Source: Azospirillum sp. B21 (GTDB taxonomy: Bacteria; Pseudomonadota; Alphaproteobacteria; Azospirillales; Azospirillaceae). Taken from it: a DNA stretch of 64,000 nucleotides. Position 1 is the first letter of the stretch, and each line of letters starts with the position of its first letter. Under the pieces are notes generated by a model, which did not search any database, was not told where the DNA came from, and saw only the letters and a list, made by a program, of their open reading frames with translations. Position numbers and translations under genes: made by a program. This document shows positions 16,994 through 28,784 of this stretch, in pieces. The stretch is taken from assembly GCF_008364825.1 (NCBI RefSeq), contig NZ_VTTO01000022.1, forward strand, positions 39,899 through 103,898, given 5' to 3'.

Positions 16994-17255
16994 TAGGGCG
17001 TATCTCCAAAGGGTATGCGAAACGGGAGAAGGGGAATTGATGCGTCCCTTTCCCGCCCGGTTCAAGACCCGCATGGGGCGGCAGTGCCGTGCCCGAGATT
17101 CAGTCATGCGAGGGTGACATCCATGCCACCCCTTCCCCCCCGGCCCGGAACCCCCTATAAGGGGGCCTTGCACGACATGCCCATCCCCGCTCTCCGTCTC
17201 CGGTCCTCCGGCGCCGGGGGGTTTTCGGCTGACCACACTTCAGAGAAGCGGACCC

Positions 17256-20504
<3,249 letters not shown>

Positions 20505-20512
20505 GGACGGAC

Positions 20513-20548
20513 GACGGCGCGGCGGACCTCCTCCGCGCCGTCTTCGTC
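20513..20548 (+). terminator. Probable terminator after carB
   Basis: A ten-base-pair stem (GACGGCGCGG with CCGCGCCGTC, loop of ten bases) starts nine bases after the carB stop and is followed by TTCGTCC. The weak T-run suggests partial termination before greA. Confidence 0.5.
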
Positions 20549-20600
20549 CTTGATGTCGCTTTGGACAGGTCGAACGACTGCAAGCGGTGATGGACCGAAC

Positions 20601-21074
20601 ATGGAAAAAGTTCCGATGACAGCGGCGGGCTTCAACCGCCTCCAGGAGGAATTGAAGCACCTTAAGATCACCGAACGCCCGGCGGTCATCAAAGCCATCG
20701 CGGAAGCCCGCGAACATGGCGACCTTTCGGAAAACGCCGAGTATCACGCGGCGCGCGAACGTCAGAGCTTCATCGAAGGCCGCGTGCTGGAGCTTGAGGA
20801 CAAGATCAGCCGCGCCGAGGTCATCGACCCGGCCAAGCTGACGGGCAACACCGTGAAGTTCGGTGCGACCGTGACCCTGGCCGACCAGGACACGGACGAG
20901 GAGACGACCTACCAGATCGTCGGCCAGGACGAGAGCGACATCAAGAACCGCCTGCTGTCGATCCAGGCGCCGCTGGCCCGCGCCCTGATCAACAAGTCCG
21001 TCGGCGACAGCGTGGAAGTCTCCACCCCCGGCGGCTCCAAGCTGTACGAGATTGTTTCGGTCGAGTTCCGCTGA
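20601..21074 (+). CDS. greA: Transcription elongation factor GreA
   Basis: A 157-residue factor that enters the RNA polymerase secondary channel and triggers cleavage of backtracked transcripts. The N-terminal coiled coil includes the acidic tip region HGDLSENAEYHAARERQSFI (about residues 38-57), and the C-terminal FKBP-like domain contains FGATVTLADQDT and ALINKSVGDSVEVSTPGG. The start at MEKVPMTAAGF matches the usual length; a longer upstream reading is not needed. The carB-greA order is common in alphaproteobacteria. Confidence 0.97.
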   Translation: MEKVPMTAAGFNRLQEELKHLKITERPAVIKAIAEAREHGDLSENAEYHAARERQSFIEGRVLELEDKISRAEVIDPAKLTGNTVKFGATVTLADQDTDEETTYQIVGQDESDIKNRLLSIQAPLARALINKSVGDSVEVSTPGGSKLYEIVSVEFR

Positions 21075-21100
21075 GACTTCGGCCCTTCCCCCGGAAGCCC

Positions 21101-21239
21101 CCCTCTCCCCCCCGGGGAGAGGGTCGGGGTGAGGGGGATGCACCGCGTGACGCCACTTGGCGCGCTACGCCTTTGCGACTCATATAATCCTCGCCACGCG
21201 TCCCCCTCACCCTAACCCTCTCCCCGGGGGGGAGAGGGG
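21101..21239. repeat. Pair of inverted GC-rich extragenic repeats
   Basis: Two arms of about 37 bases (21101-21137 and 21202-21239) are near-perfect reverse complements, separated by 64 bases. Each also contains its own hairpin CCCTCTCCCC/GGGGAGAGGG and the string GGGGTGAGGGG. They lie between the convergent greA and hydrolase genes. The form resembles the REP-like extragenic repeats of high-GC proteobacteria and may serve as a bidirectional terminator. Confidence 0.7.
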
Positions 21240-21254
21240 ACGTTCAGCGCCCCC

Positions 21255-22184
21255 TCACCCCCGCAGCTTGTCCCTGAAGAACTCCGTCACCCGCCGGATC
21301 GCGTCCGAGCGGGCGTCTTCGTTCGTGCCGACATGGGCCGTTCCATCAGGTGCGGTGGCGAGATCCCCGCGCTTGCGCACCGGGGCGTCGGGGGCGTCGA
21401 AACCGTGGTAGGTGTCGGGATAGACCACCAGTTCCATCCTGTCCTTCACGCCCTCGCGCCCCGCCAGTTCAGCGCAGGCCTCCGGCGGCGTCCAGTCGTC
21501 CTTGTCGCCGACCAGCAGCAGCAGCGGGCCGTCGGGCCGCCAGTCCTCGTTGCTCAGCGACGCACGGCAGCCGGGGTAGAAGGCCACGGCGGCGCGGAAA
21601 CCGCCCTCCTCCGATCCCGCCGGCCCGTCTTCCCCGGCGCCATAGGCGGCCAGCACGGTACCCGCCCCCTGCGACCAGCCGATCAGGCCGATGCGGGCAT
21701 GATCCACCTCCGGCCGCTTGCGCAGAAAGGCCAGCGCCGCCCAGGCGTCGCGCTTGCGCTCCACCGTGGCGCGGACGGTGCGGTCCTTCAGCGCGGTGGT
21801 GCAGACCTCCTCCACCTCGCGCGGACCGAAGCTGTCGACCATCAGCACCTCATAGCCCTGGCGCTGCAGGTGGGTTGCCCACCAGACATGGCGCGGCGAC
21901 ACCCGGCCGTTGCGGGCATAGAGGCCGCCGCAGCCATGCAGCATGACCACCGCCGGGTGCGGACCGGCGCCCGAGGGACGCAGCAGCCGTCCGCTCAGCA
22001 TCGTCGGCGCCCCGCCGGTCAGGTCGCCATCGGTGGACGGAAAGCGGACGATCTCCTCGGCATGGACGCCGACCGCGGCCTGGGCCGTTCCCACATAGGT
22101 CGACGTCCCGGCGGCGAACACCGCGATACCGGCACACAGCGCCGCACCCAACACAGCCGCGCGACCGCGGGCGGAAGCCTTCAT
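21255..22184 (-). CDS. Secreted dienelactone hydrolase-family alpha/beta hydrolase
   Basis: A 309-residue hydrolase. An N-terminal signal peptide (VLGAALCAGIAVFAAGTSTY ending near AQA) targets the periplasm. The fold motifs are VMLHGCGGLYARNG (oxyanion region), nucleophile elbow GLIGWSQGAG with serine rather than the cysteine of true dienelactone hydrolases, acid residue in LLLVGDKDDWTPPE, and histidine in YPDTYHGFDAP. The ATG at 22184 is chosen over a GTG at 22217 since it starts directly at the signal peptide. Substrate unknown; an esterase-type activity is likely. Confidence 0.85.
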   Translation of the reverse strand: MKASARGRAAVLGAALCAGIAVFAAGTSTYVGTAQAAVGVHAEEIVRFPSTDGDLTGGAPTMLSGRLLRPSGAGPHPAVVMLHGCGGLYARNGRVSPRHVWWATHLQRQGYEVLMVDSFGPREVEEVCTTALKDRTVRATVERKRDAWAALAFLRKRPEVDHARIGLIGWSQGAGTVLAAYGAGEDGPAGSEEGGFRAAVAFYPGCRASLSNEDWRPDGPLLLLVGDKDDWTPPEACAELAGREGVKDRMELVVYPDTYHGFDAPDAPVRKRGDLATAPDGTAHVGTNEDARSDAIRRVTEFFRDKLRG

Positions 22185-22354
22185 TCTCCAGCGTCCCCGA
22201 TACCCGGCGCCGGCCACGACGGCGGCGCTCGCGGTTGCAACATTAAACCCCGGCGCTGCGGAAGGCCATGGCCGCCCCTCAATTGTCCCCGGCGGCTGCC
22301 CTGCCCGATGGTGGACGCTGCCTTGCAGCCCTGTTTGCGCTAGGCTGTGCTCCC

Positions 22355-23689
22355 ATGACCGACGCCCCCCTCCCGCCCCCGCCCGCTCCGCCGCCCTCCG
22401 CTACGATCCCTGCATTCGGCGTCTTCTGCCTCTACTGGCTGCGGCTGGGGCTGACCAGCTTCGGCGGGCCGGCCGGGCAGATCGCCATGATGCAGAGCGA
22501 ACTGGTCGACCGGCGCCGCTGGATCGACCAGACGCGGTTCCTGCACGCGCTGAACTTCTGCATGCTGCTGCCGGGGCCGGAGGCGCAGCAGCTCGCCACC
22601 TATATCGGTTGGCGGCTGCACGGTGTGCGCGGCGGGCTGGTGGCCGGCGGGCTGTTCGTGCTGCCGGGCGCCCTGGTCCTGCTCGCCCTGTCCTGGATCG
22701 CCGCCGCCCATGGCGACACCGGGCTGGTCGGTGCGCTGTTCGACGGCATCAAACCGGCGGTGGTGGCGATCATCGTCGCCGCGGTTTGGCGGATGGGCCG
22801 CCGCACGCTGAAGGGACCGGCGGCGGTGGCGATGGCCGGTGCCGCCTTCCTGGCGCTGTTCGCGCTGCATCTGCCCTTCCCGCTGGTCATCGGCGCCGCG
22901 GCGGTGGTCGGCGGCGTCGCGGCGCGGATGGGCCGCCACTGGTTCGCCCACCCGCATCCGGTGGCCGACGGCGACTCCGCAGCCGACGCCCCGGCGGAGC
23001 CGGCGCCCAGGCCCGGCCGACTGCTGGTCCTGGCGGCACTGTTCGTTCTGCTGTGGGCGGTGCCGGTGGGAGCGGTGCTGCTGGCCTTCGGGACAGACCC
23101 CTGGCGCGGCATCGCGGCGCTGTTCACCAAGGCGGCCTTCGTCACCTTCGGCGGCGCCTATGCCGTTCTGCCCTATATCGCCGGGCAGGCGGTGGACGCC
23201 TATGGCTGGCTCGGCCCGCGCGAGATGGTCGACGGGCTGGCATTGGCCGAGACGACGCCGGGGCCGCTGATCCTGGTCACGCAGTATGTCGGCTTCTTCG
23301 CCGGCTGGAACCGGCCGGGTGTGCTGTCGCCGGGGGTGGCGGGAACGCTGGGGGCGGTGCTGACGACCTACGTCACCTTCCTGCCCTGCTTCCTGTTCAT
23401 CTTCGCCGGAGCCCCCTATGTGGAGCGGCTGATCCACAACCGTCTGGCCGCCGGGGCACTGGCCGCCATCGCCGCGGCGGTGGTGGGGGTGATCCTGAAC
23501 CTAGGTGTCTATCTGGGGATGGCGGTGCTGCTGCCGGACGGGCAGTCTGCCGGACGCATGATCTGGACCTGGGCGATCATGCTGGCCGCGCTCTACGCCC
23601 TGACCCGGCGCGGCGTGGCAATCCACTGGGTGGTTCTGGGGGGAGCCGCGGCGGGCCTGCTCCAGGCGCTCGCCGCATCTTCCCTGTAG
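22355..23689 (+). CDS. chrA: Chromate transporter ChrA
   Basis: A 444-residue long-chain CHR-family efflux protein with two homologous halves. Each half carries the family motif: LGLTSFGGPAGQIAMMQSEL in the first and FVTFGGAYAVLPYIAGQAV in the second, with about ten transmembrane helices overall and a hydrophilic centre around residues 205-225. It expels chromate using the proton gradient. The start at MTDAPLP is preferred; an in-frame ATG at 22268 would add 29 residues. It is divergent from the hydrolase gene; no chrB regulator is adjacent. Confidence 0.9.
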   Translation: MTDAPLPPPPAPPPSATIPAFGVFCLYWLRLGLTSFGGPAGQIAMMQSELVDRRRWIDQTRFLHALNFCMLLPGPEAQQLATYIGWRLHGVRGGLVAGGLFVLPGALVLLALSWIAAAHGDTGLVGALFDGIKPAVVAIIVAAVWRMGRRTLKGPAAVAMAGAAFLALFALHLPFPLVIGAAAVVGGVAARMGRHWFAHPHPVADGDSAADAPAEPAPRPGRLLVLAALFVLLWAVPVGAVLLAFGTDPWRGIAALFTKAAFVTFGGAYAVLPYIAGQAVDAYGWLGPREMVDGLALAETTPGPLILVTQYVGFFAGWNRPGVLSPGVAGTLGAVLTTYVTFLPCFLFIFAGAPYVERLIHNRLAAGALAAIAAAVVGVILNLGVYLGMAVLLPDGQSAGRMIWTWAIMLAALYALTRRGVAIHWVVLGGAAAGLLQALAASSL

Positions 23690-23711
23690 AAGGCCGCTAG
23701 GCCTTGCCCGT

Positions 23712-24281
23712 TCAGCGCCGGGTGGCGCGGGCGGGCGGCGTCTCGGCCTCGTCCTCGACGAAATCCTCGTCCTCGTCGTCCTCGGTCCCTTCCGGGATGT
23801 CGGGCGAATCGACGTCGATGGGAACGCCGGGGGTGTGCTTGCTGGTGCGGATCGACAGGGCCGACTTCACATGGGCGACGTTGGGCGCCGACGTCAGCTT
23901 GGTCGTCAGGAAGCGCTGGTAGTCGTCCCAGTCCTCCGCCACGATCTTCAGCACGAAATCATATTCACCGGCCAGCATGTTGCACTCACGCACGAGCGGC
24001 CAGCTGTTGACGAGCTCCTCGAATTTCTTTAGGTCCGCTTCGGCCTGGCTGCTGAGGCCGACCTGGGCGAACACCGTGACGCCAAACCCCAGTGCATCGG
24101 GGTTGACGTCGGCGTGGTAGCCACGGATGAATCCCGCCTCCTCCAGCGCGCGGACGCGGCGCAGGCAGGGCGGAGCGGAGATGCCGGCACGTCGGGCAAG
24201 CTCCACGTTGGTCATCCGGCCGTCGTTCTGCAGATCGCGCAGAATCCGACGGTCAATTCGGTCGAGTTTGACCCGCCGCAT
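23712..24281 (-). CDS. Lrp/AsnC-family regulator with acidic tail
   Basis: A 189-residue transcription factor. The winged helix is at residues 5-60 (LDRIDRRILRDLQNDGRMTN, ELARRAGISAPPCLRRVRAL) and the RAM ligand-binding domain at about 68-145 (FAQVGLSSQAEADLKKFEEL, CNMLAGEYDFVLKIVAEDW). After the normal end at SIRTSKHTPGVP an extra 40 residues follow, very rich in Asp/Glu (EDDEDEDFVEDEAE) and ending basic. That tail is unusual for the family. Regulated genes are unknown; it is convergent with chrA, 22 bases apart. Confidence 0.92.
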   Translation of the reverse strand: MRRVKLDRIDRRILRDLQNDGRMTNVELARRAGISAPPCLRRVRALEEAGFIRGYHADVNPDALGFGVTVFAQVGLSSQAEADLKKFEELVNSWPLVRECNMLAGEYDFVLKIVAEDWDDYQRFLTTKLTSAPNVAHVKSALSIRTSKHTPGVPIDVDSPDIPEGTEDDEDEDFVEDEAETPPARATRR

Positions 24282-24434
24282 GGTTGTACTCGGTCGCTCC
24301 GGGGATGATTTGGAGAAAGGATATTACACGGGCATGGTGTCTACGCCAAGACCGAAACCCCCGCAAGGGCGAGCAACCCGGATAGCGGTCATTTCGCCGC
24401 AATCCCCTCCGCAGCCCCAACGATCCGAGTTCTC

Positions 24435-25412
24435 ATGCAACCTTTGACGTGTTGGGTGGTGTCGGACGGCAAGGCCGGCATGGAAAACCAGTGCATCGGG
24501 CTGGCCGAGGCGCTGGGCCTGACGCCGGTGATCAAGCGTGTCCGCCTGCGCACCCCCTGGCGCCAGCTGACCCCCTACTGGCGCATCGGCAACCGCTTCG
24601 CCGCCGGCCCCGAGGGCGATCCGGTGGAGCCACCCTGGCCCGACCTCCTGATCGGCACCGGCCGGCAGTCCATCGCCGTCTCGCTGGCGGTGCGCCGTCA
24701 GTCGCGCGGGCGGACCTTCACCGTCCAGATCCAGGATCCGGTGATGAACCCGCGGCATTTCGATCTGGTCGTCGTGCCGCGCCACGACAAGCTGCGCGCC
24801 GACAACGTGCTGGTGACGCGCGGCGCGCTGCACCGGGTGACGCCAGCCATACTGGCCGATGCGGCCGAACGCTTCGCCCCGCGGCTGGCCCATCTGCCGC
24901 ACCCGCGCATCGCCGTGCTGATCGGCGGTGACAACGGCGTCTACCGCCTGACGCCCACCATCATGGGCGACGTGGCCGAACGGCTGGCCAACCTGACGCG
25001 CACCCATGGCGCCGGGCTGATGGTCACGCCGTCGCGCCGCACCGGCGCCGACAACGAGGCGATCCTGCGCGCCCGCCTGTCCGGCCTGCCGGCGGAGGTG
25101 TGGGACGGCACCGGCGAGAACCCCTATTTCGCCTATCTCGGTCTCGCCGACGCGGTGGTGGTGACCTGCGACAGCGTGTCGATGACGTCGGAGGCCTGTT
25201 CCACCGGCAAGCCGGTCTATGTGATCGAGCTGGATGGCGGGTCGCCCAAGTTCCGCGCCTTCCATGACGGACTGTACCAGGACGGCATCACCCGGCCCTT
25301 CGACGGCTCGCTCGACCATTGGACCTATCAGCCGATGGACGAGACGCGGATCGTCGCCGAGGAGGTGATGCGCCGCCTGCCCGCGCACCGGAAGCGGCAC
25401 GGTCTGGCGTAA
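24435..25412 (+). CDS. Mitochondrial fission ELM1-like family protein
   Basis: A 325-residue protein of the ELM1/DUF1022 family, which shares the GT-B glycosyltransferase-like fold. Typical pieces are WVVSDGKAGMENQCIGLAEA near the start, PDLLIGTGRQSIAVSLAVRR, VTRGALHRVTPAIL, VLIGGDNGVYRL and VTCDSVSMTSEACSTGKPVY. In bacteria its role is not established; the fold suggests nucleotide-sugar handling or envelope glycan work. Two oxygenase genes lie downstream on the same strand, 174 and 948 bases away. Confidence 0.85.
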   Translation: MQPLTCWVVSDGKAGMENQCIGLAEALGLTPVIKRVRLRTPWRQLTPYWRIGNRFAAGPEGDPVEPPWPDLLIGTGRQSIAVSLAVRRQSRGRTFTVQIQDPVMNPRHFDLVVVPRHDKLRADNVLVTRGALHRVTPAILADAAERFAPRLAHLPHPRIAVLIGGDNGVYRLTPTIMGDVAERLANLTRTHGAGLMVTPSRRTGADNEAILRARLSGLPAEVWDGTGENPYFAYLGLADAVVVTCDSVSMTSEACSTGKPVYVIELDGGSPKFRAFHDGLYQDGITRPFDGSLDHWTYQPMDETRIVAEEVMRRLPAHRKRHGLA

Positions 25413-25586
25413 CGGGCCGGCGGGGTATGGCGGTAAGATGGGGCGGCGCGACCAATGCGCGCACCCCTTCGGCGCGATCCTTTGTCTGCGGAGTTCGGGG
25501 ACGGACCATGCCATAAGCGCTGGCAAACCGACCGCCCTCCGTCAGGCCGGTCGGGGGCCGTCCTTCCTTCCGGATCAATCGCCGCC

Positions 25587-26282
25587 ATGACCGCCGCAAT
25601 GACCGTCGCCGACACGCTCGCCACGACCTCCACCGCCGACCCCGTTTCCGCCTCCTTCCTGCGCTGCCTGGAGCGCAGCCGGCTGTCCGAGGCGCCGTAC
25701 AGGCATTGGCTGCTGTCCGAAGCCCTGCCGGAGGAGGACGCCGACGCCATCGCCGCCTTACCCTGGGGGCCGCCGCGGGTGTCCGACACCTACGGCAAGC
25801 GCGAGACCAACAACGCGTCGCGCACCTACTTCGGCGAGGAGAACCGGGCGAAATACGCGGTGTGCGAGACGGTCGCCCAGGCTTTCCAGGGCCGTCCGGT
25901 GGTGGAGGCGATCCAGCGCACCTGCAACGTCGATCTGTCCGGCACCAGCCTGCGCATCGAATATTGCCAGGACACCGACGGCTTCTGGCTGGAGCCGCAC
26001 ACCGACATCGGCGTCAAGAAGTTCACGATGCTGATCTATCTCTCGAAGGGTCCGAACTGCTCGCACTGGGGCACCGACGTGCTGGACGAGACGCGGACGG
26101 TGGTCGCCCGCGCTCCCTACGCCTTCAATGAAGGCCTGATCTTCATCCCCGCGAGCAATACCTGGCATGGGTTCGAGAAACGTCCGATCGACGGCGTGCG
26201 CAAGTCGATCATCGTCAACTATGTCGGCCCCGAATGGCGGGCGCGGCAGGAACTCTGCTTCCCTGACAAACCTATTGCATAA
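25587..26282 (+). CDS. 2OG-Fe(II) oxygenase-like protein
   Basis: A 231-residue double-stranded beta-helix protein. The iron ligands are readable as HTD in WLEPHTDIGVKKFTMLIYL (about residue 135) and the distal histidine in NTWHGFEKRP (about 195), with the 2-oxoglutarate-binding arginine probably in GVRKSIIVNYV. An N-terminal region (about 20-60) precedes the fold. The start at 25587 is preferred; an earlier in-frame start would add 44 arginine-rich residues without a ribosome site. The substrate is unknown. A second such enzyme follows 78 bases later. Confidence 0.78.
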   Translation: MTAAMTVADTLATTSTADPVSASFLRCLERSRLSEAPYRHWLLSEALPEEDADAIAALPWGPPRVSDTYGKRETNNASRTYFGEENRAKYAVCETVAQAFQGRPVVEAIQRTCNVDLSGTSLRIEYCQDTDGFWLEPHTDIGVKKFTMLIYLSKGPNCSHWGTDVLDETRTVVARAPYAFNEGLIFIPASNTWHGFEKRPIDGVRKSIIVNYVGPEWRARQELCFPDKPIA

Positions 26283-26360
26283 AACTTCCGTCGTGTTTAA
26301 GTGACGCCGGTTTTGGGGGGCAAAGCCACTGTCGGCACGCTCTTTGGGAGTTCAGCACCC

Positions 26361-26993
26361 ATGTCCATGCTCGATCTGGACAAGTTCCGCGCCGCCCCTC
26401 TGCAGCATGACCCCTACGACTTCCTCTGCGTTCCGGGCTTCGTGAAGCGGGAGTTTCTCGAGGATCTGCACCGCGACTATCCCAAGGTCGACAAGCCCGG
26501 CTCCATCCCGCTGGGCGTCTTCCCCCAGGGGCCGAGCTTCGACCGGCTGATCGCCGAATTGAAGGGGCCGGAGGTCTGCAAGGCGTTTTCCGACAAGTTC
26601 GGGCTCGACCTGTCGGACTATCCGACGATGTTCACGGCGCGCGGCATGTGCCGGCCGACCGACGGCAAGATCCACCCGGATTCGGCCAGCAAGGTCGTCA
26701 CGGTCCTGATCTACATGAACCCGCCCTGGGAGGCCACCGGGGGCCGCCTGCGCATCCTGCGCTCCGAGAACCTGGAGGATTACGCCGCCGAGGTCCCGCC
26801 GGAGGAAGGCACGCTGATGTGCTTCCGCCGCAGCGACACCTCCTGGCACGGCCATTACCCGTTCGAAGGCCAGCGCCGCGCGATCCAGATGAACTGGGTC
26901 AAGGGTAGCGTCTACATCTGGCACGAACAGTGGCGCCACCGCATCGGCGCCTGGGCCAAGGGCGTCTTCGGGGGGCAGGCGAAGGGGTATTGA
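26361..26993 (+). CDS. 2OG-Fe(II) oxygenase-like protein (second)
   Basis: A 210-residue oxygenase. Iron-binding residues are visible as HPD in GKIHPDSASKVVTVLIYMN (about residue 110) and SWHGHYPFEG (about 165), with arginine in GQRRAIQMNWVKG. The N-terminal DPYDFLCVPGFVKREFLEDL is typical of prolyl-hydroxylase-like enzymes. It is preceded by the paralogous-type oxygenase gene and ELM1 gene; the three may form one functional group, perhaps modifying a surface glycan or peptide. Sequence similarity to the first oxygenase is limited to the motif pattern. Confidence 0.78.
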   Translation: MSMLDLDKFRAAPLQHDPYDFLCVPGFVKREFLEDLHRDYPKVDKPGSIPLGVFPQGPSFDRLIAELKGPEVCKAFSDKFGLDLSDYPTMFTARGMCRPTDGKIHPDSASKVVTVLIYMNPPWEATGGRLRILRSENLEDYAAEVPPEEGTLMCFRRSDTSWHGHYPFEGQRRAIQMNWVKGSVYIWHEQWRHRIGAWAKGVFGGQAKGY

Positions 26994-27105
26994 GGGGGCG
27001 TTGATTGCGCCGGTCAGGCGCTCGCTGAAATGCCCCCACCCCAACCCTCCCCCGCTGGGCGGGGGAGGGGGTAAGTGCTCAGGCGGGAAAGTGGCGGCAG
27101 TCCCT

Positions 27106-27182
27106 CCCCCGCCCAGCTCTCGCACAAAGCTCCGCTTTGTGCTGCCGCGGCAGGCGGACCATAGGTCCGCTGAGAGCGGGGG
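27106..27182. repeat. Cloverleaf-like palindromic intergenic element
   Basis: Nested inverted repeats: outer arms CCCCC (27106-27110) with GGGGG (27178-27182) and GCTCTC (27116-27121) with GAGAGC (27172-27177); inner hairpins GCACAAAG/CTTTGTGC (27122-27142) and GCGGACC/GGTCCGC (27154-27170), with the palindrome TGCCGCGGCA between. A related GGGGGAGGGG hairpin lies at 27051-27073. It sits between convergent genes and looks like a dispersed repeat or structured terminator. Confidence 0.7.
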
Positions 27183-27197
27183 AAGTTAGGTGGAGGT

Positions 27198-28784
27198 CTA
27201 AACCACCATCGCCGCCAGCGTCTCCAGCCTGTCCGCCTCCTGCGCCGGCTTGTCCCAGCGGATGCGGTGGACGCGCGGGAAGCGCATCGCCAGCCCGCTC
27301 TTGTGCCGGGTCGAGGGATGCACGCTGTCGAAGGCGACCTCCAGCACCAGCCCGGCCTCCACCTCGCGCACCGGTCCGTAGCGGCGGGTGGTGTGATTGC
27401 GCACCCAGCGGTCAAGTTCGATCAGTTCGGCGTCGGTGAAGCCGGAATAGGCCTTGCCGACCGGCACCAGCTCCTCGCCGCGCCAGACGCCGAAGGTGTA
27501 GTCGGAATAATAGCTCGACCGTTTGCCGTGGCCGCGCTGGGCGTACATCATCACAGTGTCGAGCGTCAGCGCCCCGCGCTTCCACTTGAACCAGGGCCCC
27601 TTCGGACGCCCGGCCAGATAGGCGCTGTCGCGCCGCTTCAGCATCAGCCCCTCGATGCCGTTCTCCCGCGCGCCCTCCCGCATCGCCACCAGTTCGTCCC
27701 AGCCGCCGAAGGGCACCAGCGGCGACAGATCCATCCGCCGCGGTCGCACCGCCTCGTACCAGCGCTCCAGCCGGGCGCGGCGCTCGACGAATGACAGGCC
27801 GCGCAAATCCTCCCCGCCGTCGAACAGGATGTCGTAGAGCCGCACCCAGGCCGGTCCGTCGCGCAGCATCTGCGCCGTCACCGTCTTGCGGTTGAGGCGC
27901 TGCTGCAGATCGTTGAAGGGCGCCACCACCCCGTCGCGCGCCACCAGCAGCTCGCCGTCCAGCACCGCATCGAAGCTCATGTGGTCGACGATGTCGGGAA
28001 AGGCCCCCGATACGTCGTCGCCGGTGCGGCTGTAGAGCCGCCGCTCTCCGCCGCGGGCCACCAGCTGCACGCGGATGCCGTCCCATTTCCATTCGGCGGC
28101 ATAGGCGGCGGGATCGAGCGCGGCGCGGTCCTCCTCCTCCAGCGGATGGGATAGCATCATCGGGCGGAATCCGGCGCCGACCCCGGTAGCCGGCTGCTCC
28201 GCCCGCCCCTCCAGCCAGGCGAACAGCTCCGTATAGGGTGCGGTCAGCCCGTGCCAGACCTCCTCCACATCGTCGACGCTCACCTCCGGCCGGGCCGCCT
28301 TGCCCCATTCCGCCAGCGCCGTCTTGGCGAGCCGCGCCGACACGCCGATGCGCAGCGCCCCGGTGATCAGCTTCAGCAGGGCAAAGCGCCCCGACGAGTC
28401 GAGCGTGTCGAGCCAGCTCTCCACCAGCCCCATCACCTGACCGCGCTTGGCGGCCTGCAATCCCTCCACCACCTCGTTCAGGCTGGGCGGCAGGCTGTTC
28501 GCCCGCTCCGGCCGCTCCGGCCAGATCAGCGCCACCGTCTCCGCCAGATCGCCGACATAGTCGTAGGACAGCGCCAGCAGCTCCGGATCGACCCGCGTCG
28601 CGGCCAGCTCCCGGACCGCCGCCGGCTTGGCCTCGCGGAAGCTCAAGGCCCCGGTCAGCGCCGCCAGCGCCCAGCCGCGCTCGGGGTCGGGCGCAGTGGC
28701 GAAATGCTCGACCAGCAGGCGGATCTTGCCGTTGCGCGACGGCATGAAGACCAGCGCGTCGATCAGCGCGGCAAAGCGGTTCAC
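27198..28784 (-). CDS. ATP-dependent DNA ligase
   Basis: A 528-residue single-chain ligase of the type linked with a DNA-damage exonuclease. The N-terminal DNA-binding domain (about 1-200) is followed by the adenylation domain with the lysine motif AAEWKWDGIRVQL (about residue 238), motif III-like LYSRTGDDVSG, motif IV-like GIEGLMLKRRDSAYLAG, motif V in WFKWKRGALTLDTVMMY, and an OB-fold ending in RWDKPAQEAD. Its ATG overlaps the exonuclease gene's stop (ATGA), so both are coupled. Probable role in DNA repair. Confidence 0.93.
   Translation of the reverse strand: MNRFAALIDALVFMPSRNGKIRLLVEHFATAPDPERGWALAALTGALSFREAKPAAVRELAATRVDPELLALSYDYVGDLAETVALIWPERPERANSLPPSLNEVVEGLQAAKRGQVMGLVESWLDTLDSSGRFALLKLITGALRIGVSARLAKTALAEWGKAARPEVSVDDVEEVWHGLTAPYTELFAWLEGRAEQPATGVGAGFRPMMLSHPLEEEDRAALDPAAYAAEWKWDGIRVQLVARGGERRLYSRTGDDVSGAFPDIVDHMSFDAVLDGELLVARDGVVAPFNDLQQRLNRKTVTAQMLRDGPAWVRLYDILFDGGEDLRGLSFVERRARLERWYEAVRPRRMDLSPLVPFGGWDELVAMREGARENGIEGLMLKRRDSAYLAGRPKGPWFKWKRGALTLDTVMMYAQRGHGKRSSYYSDYTFGVWRGEELVPVGKAYSGFTDAELIELDRWVRNHTTRRYGPVREVEAGLVLEVAFDSVHPSTRHKSGLAMRFPRVHRIRWDKPAQEADRLETLAAMVV

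Noticed and set aside
17150..17164. CCCCCT-ATA-AGGGGG hairpin upstream of carB, considered as riboswitch or attenuator
   Set aside because: A short isolated stem with a three-base loop and no T-run or conserved core; not enough to name a regulatory RNA.
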